6,167 bases of DNA. It comes from Bacillota bacterium (lineage in GTDB: Bacteria; Bacillota; Proteinivoracia; UBA4975). This document shows, one piece after another, positions 1-5,481 of the stretch; within the stretch, counting starts at the first letter, position 1, and the number at the start of each line of letters is the position of its first letter. The position numbers were made by a program, and so were the translations under genes. The stretch covers positions 1 through 6,167 of the forward strand of contig JAAYHI010000053.1 in NCBI GenBank assembly GCA_012727415.1. Reading direction: 5' to 3'. The notes under the pieces were generated by a model that did not search any database, was not told the origin of the DNA, and was given only the letters and a program-made list of their open reading frames with translations.

Positions 1-17
1 GCAATGCAGGATTTTTT

Positions 18-332
18 TTAGGCTTTAAAGGGCCGCTCAAAGCGATACCAGACGATAAACCTGTAAATGGGACTGCCCAGCAGCACCAGCAGCAACACCA
101 GTTTGCGGGTATAGATAAAAAAGGCCAGAGCGGCAAGCCAGATGATCACCAGGCCAATGTCGGCGGTCCGGGAATTGGCGGGGCGGCCAAGGAGATTGCC
201 GGCCCGCAAAGCCTTCTTGTAGCAATCTTCGTGGAAGGTAAGGAAGCGGGAAAAGGCCCGGTTGGTTACCACCAAATCTTTACGTGACTGAATATCTTTG
301 TTGCAAATATAGCATTTGAACGGTTCTTGCAA
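18..332 (-). CDS. Small zinc-finger-like protein with two C-terminal membrane segments, hypothetical
   Basis: This 104-residue protein is not one I recognise. The N-terminal part has a CX2C pair (C7, C10) and an HX2C pair (H34, C37) separated by 23 residues, a spacing that suggests a single treble-clef or LIM-like zinc site. The region between is basic. Two hydrophobic stretches follow, about residues 58-74 and 77-94, joined by a short TRK turn, so the protein is probably a membrane hairpin with the zinc domain in the cytoplasm. The start is a TTG codon at 330-332, supported by an AAAGGGGG ribosome binding site 8 nt upstream; no ATG lies in a suitable place. It lies 103 bp downstream of the transporter ATPase on the same strand, behind a possible terminator, so it is probably a separate unit. 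Its function is unknown; a role as a small regulatory or adaptor membrane protein would be a guess. Confidence 0.68.
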   Translation of the reverse strand: MQEPFKCYICNKDIQSRKDLVVTNRAFSRFLTFHEDCYKKALRAGNLLGRPANSRTADIGLVIIWLAALAFFIYTRKLVLLLVLLGSPIYRFIVWYRFERPFKA

Positions 333-340
333 GACGAATT

Positions 341-348
341 CCCCCTTT
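341..348 (-). promoter_or_regulatory. Ribosome binding site deciding the TTG start at 332
   Basis: Read on the minus strand the sequence is AAAGGGGG, followed by 8 nt and then TTG. This is the only good Shine-Dalgarno match in phase with the small zinc-finger protein, and it fixes the start on a non-ATG codon. Confidence 0.55.
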
Positions 349-393
349 GCTGACGCCGTTACCTCTATACTATCATTTTTTGTCCTCCAGGGG

Positions 394-423
394 AAAAAAA
401 TTGAGACAAAAGGAATCCTTTTG
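394..423 (-). terminator. Possible intrinsic terminator after the ABC ATPase gene
   Basis: On the minus strand, 13 nt after the ATPase stop codon, there is a perfect 7-bp stem CAAAAGG / CCTTTTG with a 3-nt loop (407-423). Six nucleotides later comes a run of seven T (394-400). The stem is AT-rich and the T-run is not directly attached to it, so termination may be leaky. It would mark the end of the amino acid transport operon. Confidence 0.5.
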
Positions 424-435
424 CCCCACTGCAGA

Positions 436-1158
436 TTAAAGAACTTTACTTAAGAATTCTTTGGTTGCCTCGTGCTGCGGGTTGACCAGCAATTGCGAGG
501 GCGGTCCCTCCTCGACAATGACCCCGTCATGCATAAAGATAATCTTATCCCCGGCTTCCCGGGCAAAAGCCATTTCGTGGGTGACGACAATCATGGTCAT
601 GCCGTCGGCAGCCAGTTCCTTCATAACATTGAGGACTTCGCCGGTCATTCCCGGGTCCAAAGCAGAAGTGACTTCGTCAAAGAGCATAACCTTGGGTTGC
701 ATGGCCAGGGCCCGGGCAATCGCCACTCTCTGCTGCTGACCCCCGGACAGCTGGTGGGGCCAGGAACGGGCCTTGTCAGCGAGATCGACCTTTCTCAGCA
801 ATTCCATGGCCAGTTCTTCGGCGGCCTCGGCGGACATGCCCCGCACCTTTTTGGGAGCGAGGGTAATATTGTCAATTACCCGTTTATGGGGGAAGAGGTT
901 AAACTGCTGAAAGACCATGCCGGTCTCCCGGCGCACTTCGTGCTTAACCACACCCTTGGCAGTAACCTCCACGCCATCAATCCAAATCTCTCCAGCATCT
1001 GGCACCTCAAGTAGGTTCACGCACCGGAGCAAGGTGCTCTTGCCGGAGCCGCTGGCGCCGATAAGAACAACAACCTCTCCTTTATCCACTGAGGCAGAGA
1101 CCCCCCTGAGAACGTGGTTATCTCCGAAGGCCTTTTCCAGGTTTACTATCTGAATCAT
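436..1158 (-). CDS. Polar amino acid ABC transporter ATP-binding protein (GlnQ/HisP type)
   Basis: This cytoplasmic ATPase powers import of a polar amino acid through the permease encoded just upstream. From the ATG at 1156-1158 it is 240 residues, the usual length for the GlnQ/HisP/ArtP family. Visible motifs are Walker A GASGSGKST (34-42), Q-loop Q84, signature LSGGQ (137-141) followed by QQRVAIARA, Walker B VMLFDE (157-162), D-loop SALD (165-168) and the switch histidine H194. All catalytic residues are present. The open frame extends 39 codons further upstream, but that part is antisense-like, Pro/Leu/Cys-rich and lies inside the permease gene. The chosen start has AAAGGAGG with a 10-nt spacer. 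The gene overlaps the permease 3' end by 41 bp, which points to translational coupling and 1:1 assembly. Substrate cannot be read from the ATPase. Confidence 0.95.
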   Translation of the reverse strand: MIQIVNLEKAFGDNHVLRGVSASVDKGEVVVLIGASGSGKSTLLRCVNLLEVPDAGEIWIDGVEVTAKGVVKHEVRRETGMVFQQFNLFPHKRVIDNITLAPKKVRGMSAEAAEELAMELLRKVDLADKARSWPHQLSGGQQQRVAIARALAMQPKVMLFDEVTSALDPGMTGEVLNVMKELAADGMTMIVVTHEMAFAREAGDKIIFMHDGVIVEEGPPSQLLVNPQHEATKEFLSKVL

Positions 1159-1894
1159 AGGGTCCCATCCTCCTTTCCAACAATGCCAGTAACTGAGACA
1201 GGGCAAAGGTAATGGCAAAGTACACAATGGCAATGCCGATGTACATCGTAAAGTACTCGTAGGTCCGGGAAGCAATCAGGGTAGCCCTGTATGTCAGCTC
1301 AGCAATGGCAATAAAGTTGACAAGGGATGAGTCCTTGGTCAATGTGACCATCTCATTCCCCATGGAAGGGATGACCCGCCTGAAGGCCTGGGGGAAGACG
1401 ATATAGCGGAAGACCTGAAATGGCGTCAGGCCAAGTGACAGGCCGGCCTGAGTTTGTCCCGGGTCGATTGATTGAATGCCGCCCCGGAAAACCTCCCCCA
1501 TGTACGCGCCAGAGTTAAGGCTAAGAGCAATAATTCCCGACGCAAAGGCAGGCAGGGTGACACCGAATTCCGCCAATCCGTAATGAATGATAAAAATTTG
1601 CACAATCATGGGGGTGCCTCTTATGAAAGCAACGTAGGCACTGGATATGGCTTTAGTGGGCCAAAACTTGGACAAGCGCCCGGTAGCTACAATAATGCCC
1701 AGAGAGACGCCGAGAATGACGGAACACAGGCTTATTAACAGGGATACTTTTGCTCCATCCAGCAACTTGGGAAAGGAGGAGTAGATTAAGGAAAAGTTAA
1801 TGATGTTTTGAATCTTAGCAGCTATAACATCTAGCAGTTCCTTTGCTTGGGCCAATAATTTATTAAAATCTAGTGCGAAGTTAACTAGTACCAT
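1118..1894 (-). CDS. Polar amino acid ABC transporter permease (GlnP/HisMQ type)
   Basis: This is the integral membrane subunit of the importer, 258 residues, expected to act as a homodimer since no second permease gene is present. After an amphipathic N-terminal stretch of about 45 residues come hydrophobic segments near 47-70, 84-106, 114-128, 190-205 and 216-239. The RGTP motif (92-95) is typical of the HisM/GlnP family. The ATPase-docking EAA-type loop is at about 146-166 (core GLSLGLTPFQVFR); the usual EAA triplet reads QTQA here, a modest deviation. The C-terminus is basic and soluble. The start lies 8 nt after the stop of binding protein 1 and has only a weak Shine-Dalgarno (GGCGAG inside the previous gene's last codons), so translation is probably coupled to that gene. 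The N-terminal extension is longer than in many relatives, so a later start is possible. Confidence 0.93.
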   Translation of the reverse strand: MVLVNFALDFNKLLAQAKELLDVIAAKIQNIINFSLIYSSFPKLLDGAKVSLLISLCSVILGVSLGIIVATGRLSKFWPTKAISSAYVAFIRGTPMIVQIFIIHYGLAEFGVTLPAFASGIIALSLNSGAYMGEVFRGGIQSIDPGQTQAGLSLGLTPFQVFRYIVFPQAFRRVIPSMGNEMVTLTKDSSLVNFIAIAELTYRATLIASRTYEYFTMYIGIAIVYFAITFALSQLLALLERRMGPYDSDSKPGKGLRR

Positions 1895-1902
1895 TTATCA
1901 TC

Positions 1903-2661
1903 TTACTCGCCGAACCATTTTTCAAAGATCTCGTCGTACTTGCCGCTGTCCTTGATTTTTGCCAGGGAAGCGTTGATCTTCTCCATCATGTCGGTATTGG
2001 TCTTCTTTACCGCAATGCCATATTGCTCATTGGTAAAGGGCTCACCTAAGATTTTCATGCCGCCAAGATGTGCGATATAGTTCTTGGCTACAGGTTCGTC
2101 GATAATAACCAGGTCTACCCGGCCGTTCTTGAGGTCCATGAAGGCTTCGTTGACCCGCTTGTACTGCCTGAGGTTGGGGTGGTCCTCGGAGCCAAAGATG
2201 GCTTCGCCTTCATAGGAACCAGTTGTACCCATCTGCACCGCAACGAGAAGGTTTTGCTCGACAATGTCGTCAAGACCAAATTCGCGCTCTTCATCTTCCC
2301 TGATAACCATAACCTGAGAAGCATCAAAGTAAGGAGTGCTAAAGAGAACTTTCTCAGACCGTTCCTCATCAATGGTCATAGCTGCAATGACGATATCCAA
2401 TTTGTCAGTCTGCAGGGATTCGATCAGACTGTCAAAGGGCAGGTGCACCATTTCGATTTCCCAACCATTGTCTTCGGCAATGGCAGTAATGAGGTCGACG
2501 TCAAAACCAACGATGTTTTCGTTTTCGTCGGTGGTCTCAAAAGGCGGGAAAGTAGCTTCGGTTCCAACTTTTAAGACCTTGTTGTCACCTGACTTGATGC
2601 AGCCAGAGAAGGCAGCGACACACAAAAGCAACACAGTCAGCAACACGACACTTCTTTTCAT
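1903..2661 (-). CDS. Amino acid ABC transporter substrate-binding lipoprotein 1 (GlnH/PBPb type)
   Basis: This is the extracytoplasmic receptor for the importer, 252 residues. The N-terminus is a lipoprotein signal: MKR, a hydrophobic core, then FSGC with the lipidated cysteine at C21. The mature part is a complete type 2 periplasmic-binding fold: LKVGTEATFPPFE (30-42), GFDVD, then AAMTIDEER with the Arg that in this family binds the ligand alpha-carboxylate, FSTPYF, QMGTTG, and VDLVIIDEP with the Asp that usually binds the alpha-amino group. A polar amino acid ligand follows from the family; which one cannot be told. The ATG has AGGAGG with a 9-nt spacer. It is the first gene of the operon with the permease and ATPase, and is preceded by a 196-bp non-coding gap containing a perfect inverted repeat. 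It is about 61% identical to the upstream paralogue at 2858-3610. Confidence 0.95.
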   Translation of the reverse strand: MKRSVVLLTVLLLCVAAFSGCIKSGDNKVLKVGTEATFPPFETTDENENIVGFDVDLITAIAEDNGWEIEMVHLPFDSLIESLQTDKLDIVIAAMTIDEERSEKVLFSTPYFDASQVMVIREDEEREFGLDDIVEQNLLVAVQMGTTGSYEGEAIFGSEDHPNLRQYKRVNEAFMDLKNGRVDLVIIDEPVAKNYIAHLGGMKILGEPFTNEQYGIAVKKTNTDMMEKINASLAKIKDSGKYDEIFEKWFGE

Positions 2662-2703
2662 TGTCCTTAACCTCCTATTGTCTTGATGAAATAATCAACC
2701 GGT

Positions 2704-2744
2704 CAATGGATCCGGTGCAGAAAGGGCTTTGTTATGATCCATTG
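2704..2744. repeat. Perfect 9-bp inverted repeat in the leader of the transport operon
   Basis: CAATGGATC (2704-2712) and GATCCATTG (2736-2744) are perfect reverse complements separated by 23 nt, about 43 nt upstream of the binding protein 1 start. The arms could be an RNA stem in the 5' leader or two half-sites of a DNA operator. I do not recognise it as a T-box, and no clear sigma-A promoter could be placed around it. Confidence 0.5.
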
Positions 2745-2832
2745 GCAAGTTGTGTTAATTATGTATTCTTCATTGACAGCGAATGTCCTTCTTTTTCCGT
2801 AATACTTTTGACATGAACTTATAATAATGTTA

Positions 2833-2850
2833 AAGCCGGTTCCCCGGCTT
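2833..2850 (-). terminator. Hairpin after binding protein 2, probable weak terminator
   Basis: On the minus strand, 7 nt past the stop of the second binding protein gene, AAGCCGG GGAA CCGGCTT forms a perfect 7-bp GC-rich stem with a GNRA-type tetraloop (GGAA). The following sequence TTTAACATTATT is AT-rich but not a clean T-run. It may terminate or attenuate transcription, or protect the 3' end of the upstream message, and so make the receptor gene a unit separate from the permease operon. Confidence 0.55.
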
Positions 2851-2857
2851 CCTTTAC

Positions 2858-3610
2858 TTATTCATCAAACCATTTTTCATACAGCGCCTGGTACTCACCG
2901 CTGGAAACCAGCTTTTCCAGGGAAGCATTGATTTTGTCCACCATGTCTTTATTCCCCTTTTGCACTGCAATACCAAATTTCTCCTCGGTAAAAGGGGCAC
3001 CGTGGATTTTCATGCCGCCCATCTCGGCAATATACTTTTGGGCAACAGGCTGATCAATTATTGCCAGATCAACCCTGCCGCTGAGCAACTCGGTAAAAAC
3101 TTCATTTGCCCGTTTGAATTCATAGAGGTTATGTATCTTGTCATCCCCCAGAATACCCTGGGCTTCCTCAGCGCCGGTTGTGCCCATTTGCACCGCTATC
3201 TTCAGGTCCATAGCAGCAATGTCGTCCAGGCCAAATTCCCGGGCTTCTTCTTCCCTGACGATGATGATTTGCGAAGCATCGTAGTAGGGGTTGCTAAAAT
3301 CAACTCTTTGCACGCGTTCGTCATCAATGGTCATGGCGGCAATGACGATATCGAGATCGCCTTTTTCCAACTTGTCAATTAGAGTGTCAAAAGCTATGTT
3401 AACTATCTCATACTCCCAGCCGTTGTCTTCGGCAATAAAGGCAATGACATCCATGTCAAAGCCAATATAGTTGCCATCCTCGTCCTGCGATTCAAAGGGG
3501 GGGAAGGTTGCCTCGGTGCCGACTTTCAGCACTTCTTTTTCTCCTGCACATGCACTGATGGTAAGAAGACACAACATTAGGACAGCCAACAGGACAACTC
3601 TCTTCTTCAA
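2858..3610 (-). CDS. Amino acid ABC transporter substrate-binding lipoprotein 2, TTG start
   Basis: This is a second complete polar-amino-acid receptor, 250 residues. I place the start at the TTG at 3608-3610: it sits 9 nt after AAGAGGAGG, the same spacing as in the paralogue. It also gives a normal lipoprotein signal (MKKR, hydrophobic core, ISAC with C21) aligning with MKRS...FSGC of binding protein 1. The longer frame from an ATG at 3709 would bury the signal peptide behind 33 charged residues. The mature domain has FPPFE, GFDMD, AAMTIDDER, FSNPYYDASQ, QMGTTG and VDLAIIDQP, so the ligand-contact positions of the family are kept. By hand count it is 136/223 identical to binding protein 1 over the mature domain without gaps. 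No permease or ATPase gene follows directly, so it probably delivers ligand to the same membrane complex encoded downstream. Confidence 0.93.
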   Translation of the reverse strand: MKKRVVLLAVLMLCLLTISACAGEKEVLKVGTEATFPPFESQDEDGNYIGFDMDVIAFIAEDNGWEYEIVNIAFDTLIDKLEKGDLDIVIAAMTIDDERVQRVDFSNPYYDASQIIIVREEEAREFGLDDIAAMDLKIAVQMGTTGAEEAQGILGDDKIHNLYEFKRANEVFTELLSGRVDLAIIDQPVAQKYIAEMGGMKIHGAPFTEEKFGIAVQKGNKDMVDKINASLEKLVSSGEYQALYEKWFDE

Positions 3611-3619
3611 TGCAGGTAG

Positions 3620-3628
3620 CCTCCTCTT
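3620..3628 (-). promoter_or_regulatory. Ribosome binding site deciding the TTG start of binding protein 2
   Basis: On the minus strand this reads AAGAGGAGG, with 9 nt to the TTG at 3610. No comparable Shine-Dalgarno sits at a usable distance from the in-frame ATG at 3709. Core and spacing equal those of the paralogue (GGAGG, 9 nt, ATG). Confidence 0.75.
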
Positions 3629-3641
3629 GTATAGAGTATAC
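3629..3641. repeat. Short palindrome GTATAGAGTATAC upstream of binding protein 2
   Basis: GTATA-GAG-TATAC is a perfect 5-bp inverted repeat with a 3-nt centre, lying directly upstream of the ribosome binding site. On the minus strand it includes TATACT, a good -10-like hexamer, but I see no convincing -35 box at 16-18 nt. It could be an operator overlapping a promoter or simply chance. Confidence 0.3.
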
Positions 3642-3730
3642 CTATTTAGTTCTTCATTAGCTGTCTTTTTCCTGCAGGATTTGTCACGTTTTTGAAATAC
3701 CCCTGACATTAAAATGCAATAAATCTCTCC

Positions 3731-4528
3731 TCAATTTCCACCCAGGGCCGCTGCCAACTCCGCCACAGATTTAAAGACGTAATCCGGCGGAAACGGGGTG
3801 TCCGCCAGGTCCTCCTCCCTGCTTTCGCCGCTGAGGACTAACACTGTCTTCAAACCGGCGTCAATTCCCATGGCGATATCTGTATACAGCCTGTCCCCTA
3901 CAATGGCGATTTCCCATGGGCGAGCCCTGGTCCGGGTGAAGGCAGCCTCGACAATCTCCCGATGGGGCTTGCCGATGACCTTGGGCCTGCGGCCAGTAGA
4001 GGCCTCAATAAAGGCAATGATTGAGCCGGCATCAGGCATGTACCTGCCCCCCTCCAGGGGGCAGTTTATATCTGGATGGGTGGCCAAATATTCAGTCCCC
4101 TCCCGAATGAGATCACAGACATCCCAAAGCTTCTGGTAGTCCAGGGTGGTGTCAAAGCCAACAACCACATAATCGGGGCTTTGCTCCCGCGTCACCAGCT
4201 GCAGGCCATGGGCAGCAAATTCCCGGGCCAGGGAAGGGGTGCCCAGGAGGAAGACCTTTGCCCCGGGCTTTATGCCCTGCAGATAAATGGCTGTGGCCTC
4301 TCCCGAGGTAAGGACCTGGTCGCTGCGGGCTTTGATGCCCATGGCGGCCAGCTTTTCCACATATGCCCCTTTGTCCCGGGAGGAATTATTAGTGAGAAAA
4401 ATATACTCCAGCCCCCGGTCAGCAAGCAGCGATATAAATTCCCTTGCCCCCGGCAGCAGGGAATTCCCCAGGTAAATCGTCCCGTCCATGTCCAGCAGAA
4501 AGCAGCGAATTTTCCTCAATGTTTGCAT
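3731..4528 (-). CDS. HAD-IIA family sugar-phosphatase-like hydrolase (NagD/AraL/pNPPase type)
   Basis: This cytosolic phosphatase of the haloacid dehalogenase superfamily, 265 residues, has all four HAD motifs. Motif I is DMDGT (13-17), with D13 the likely nucleophile and D15 the acid/base. Motif II is T46 in FLTNNSS, motif III is K187 in IGKPH, and motif IV is GDRLYTD (211-217) with the metal-binding acids D212 and D217. The intervening C2-type cap (about 70-180, with VVVGFD and HPDINCP) places it in subfamily IIA. Relatives dephosphorylate small phosphoesters such as sugar phosphates or phosphoglycolate; the true substrate cannot be read. GGAGGG supports the ATG at 4528 (9 nt from the GGAGG core), though the adjacent ATG at 4531 (6 nt) is equally possible. 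An in-frame ATG at 4585 has Shine-Dalgarno spacing of only 1 nt and adds a non-family extension. It ends 120 bp before binding protein 2 and has no evident functional link with transport. Confidence 0.92.
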   Translation of the reverse strand: MQTLRKIRCFLLDMDGTIYLGNSLLPGAREFISLLADRGLEYIFLTNNSSRDKGAYVEKLAAMGIKARSDQVLTSGEATAIYLQGIKPGAKVFLLGTPSLAREFAAHGLQLVTREQSPDYVVVGFDTTLDYQKLWDVCDLIREGTEYLATHPDINCPLEGGRYMPDAGSIIAFIEASTGRRPKVIGKPHREIVEAAFTRTRARPWEIAIVGDRLYTDIAMGIDAGLKTVLVLSGESREEDLADTPFPPDYVFKSVAELAAALGGN

Positions 4529-4616
4529 CATTTTTTCCCTCCACCGCAGTATTCTCCATCTCTTTTCGGCAAGACCCGCCGGCATTCCTCCCGCTCTTTC
4601 CCCCTGGGAATAACTC

Positions 4617-4625
4617 TGCTAGAAT
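4617..4625 (+). promoter_or_regulatory. Candidate extended -10 promoter for the glycosylase gene
   Basis: TGCTAGAAT reads as an extended -10 element (TGn + TAGAAT, 5 of 6 to TATAAT), 20 nt before the ATG at 4646. The -35 region is poor (TTTCCC at 4597-4602, 17-nt spacing). Transcription would start near 4632 with a very short leader overlapping the ribosome binding site AAAGGGAGAG, which weakens the call. Confidence 0.35.
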
Positions 4626-4645
4626 TGGGGAAAGGGAGAGATTAC

Positions 4646-5416
4646 ATGTACGAAGAATTGGCAAAGCTCTATCAGGATGAAATATTCACCTGCAGCCGCT
4701 GCAAGCAAAGGCTGATGAATCCCTATCTCCATCGCAACCCAAAGCATGACCCGCCAAACCAGTCTCTCGCCGCCAACCGGCGCAGGTTTCAGCTGGACTA
4801 CATAGCCTCCAAGGCACAGGTACAGATAGCGGTGGTGGGCGAGGCCCCCGGCCTCGACGGCTGCGGCTACGGAGGGATTGCCTTTACCGGCGAATACAAT
4901 GCCGTCCTCGACCTGGGGCTCACCAATTACCACGGCACGACGACGGGCTGGCAGCAAGAGCAGTCGGCAAAAGTCCTCTACGGCGCCTTAAAAACTTACT
5001 GTCAGGACACCGGGGTTGCCCTGACCACTGCAGCCTCCCGCCTCTACTTTACCAACGGCATTATGTGTGTCCCCCTGGGGGCAAATGGCCGTTCCATTAC
5101 CTCTCCTGCAACAGATACTCTGCTGCAGTGCCGCCGCATCTTTCGCCGCCAGATTGAAATCCTCAAGCCCCGCCTCATCTTGACTTTGGGGGCCAAGGCC
5201 CTGAAAGTTGCGGCCGAAACTTTTAATCTTTCTATTGGGGACAAGCTCACCAGCACTGTTGAAAAAATTCGCAGCAGCAAGCAGCCGCTTGAAGTCCAGG
5301 AGGGCCTGTGGCTAATCCCCGAAATCCACCCCTCCCCCCGCAACAGAGTGCTGGGAGAGCTGTACACATCACTGCCGGACAGCCTTACCGATATTTTTAA
5401 AGCATTTTTGCAATGA
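4646..5416 (+). CDS. Uracil-DNA glycosylase superfamily protein with predicted 4Fe-4S cluster
   Basis: The 256-residue protein matches the iron-sulfur uracil-DNA glycosylases, which excise uracil (from cytosine deamination) and start base excision repair. Four cysteines sit where this group binds its cluster: C16 and C19 (CSRC) near the N-terminus, C141 in TNGIMCVP and C162 in LLQCRR. Motif 1 is GEAPG (65-69) followed by GIAFTGE; motif 2 is HPSPRN starting at H228; the core strand LILTLGAKAL (177-186) is also typical. GEAPG resembles family 4, while FTGE, HPS and the roughly 50-residue stretch between motif 1 and C141 resemble family 5, so the subfamily is open. The frame is open 190 codons further upstream, but that part is antisense to the HAD gene; GGGAGAG lies 5 nt before the chosen ATG. 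It is divergent from the HAD gene and 65 bp ahead of the reductase on the same strand. Confidence 0.82.
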   Translation: MYEELAKLYQDEIFTCSRCKQRLMNPYLHRNPKHDPPNQSLAANRRRFQLDYIASKAQVQIAVVGEAPGLDGCGYGGIAFTGEYNAVLDLGLTNYHGTTTGWQQEQSAKVLYGALKTYCQDTGVALTTAASRLYFTNGIMCVPLGANGRSITSPATDTLLQCRRIFRRQIEILKPRLILTLGAKALKVAAETFNLSIGDKLTSTVEKIRSSKQPLEVQEGLWLIPEIHPSPRNRVLGELYTSLPDSLTDIFKAFLQ

Positions 5417-5467
5417 TATACAGGGAAAAATCCTTAGCATGGCGAAATATATTATAGGGAATCCAAT

Positions 5468-5473
5468 GGGAGG
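5468..5473 (+). promoter_or_regulatory. Ribosome binding site of the aldo-keto reductase
   Basis: GGGAGG lies 8 nt before the ATG at 5482, an optimal arrangement. The translation signal of this broken gene is therefore still intact. Confidence 0.6.
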
Positions 5474-5481
5474 TAGATATT

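Noticed and set aside
472..1014. Long plus-strand frame opposite the ATPase gene
   Set aside because: It is the mirror of a well-supported coding gene, has no recognisable domain, and its codon pattern follows the opposite strand.
1159..1275. 39-codon N-terminal extension of the ATPase frame
   Set aside because: It is Pro/Leu/Cys-rich, antisense-like, inside the permease gene, and the family starts at MIQIVNLEKAFG with a strong ribosome binding site.
2068..2574. Plus-strand 168-codon frame opposite binding protein 1, with a similar one opposite binding protein 2 (2960-3382)
   Set aside because: The two resemble each other only because the genes on the other strand are paralogues. They have no independent start signals or domains.
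2773..2825. Plus-strand TTGACA copies (2773 and 2809) and TATAAT (2820)
   Set aside because: The spacings are wrong (TTGACA at 2809 to TATAAT is 5 nt), and no plus-strand gene follows, so these are chance hexamers.
2662..2857. T-box or other known riboswitch in the transporter leader
   Set aside because: I could not find the conserved T-box sequence or any riboswitch core I know; only the inverted repeat is supported.
4076..4645. 190-codon open upstream extension of the glycosylase frame
   Set aside because: It lies antisense to the HAD phosphatase gene, has no family similarity, and the ATG at 4646 has its own ribosome binding site directly before the conserved N-terminal CX2C region.
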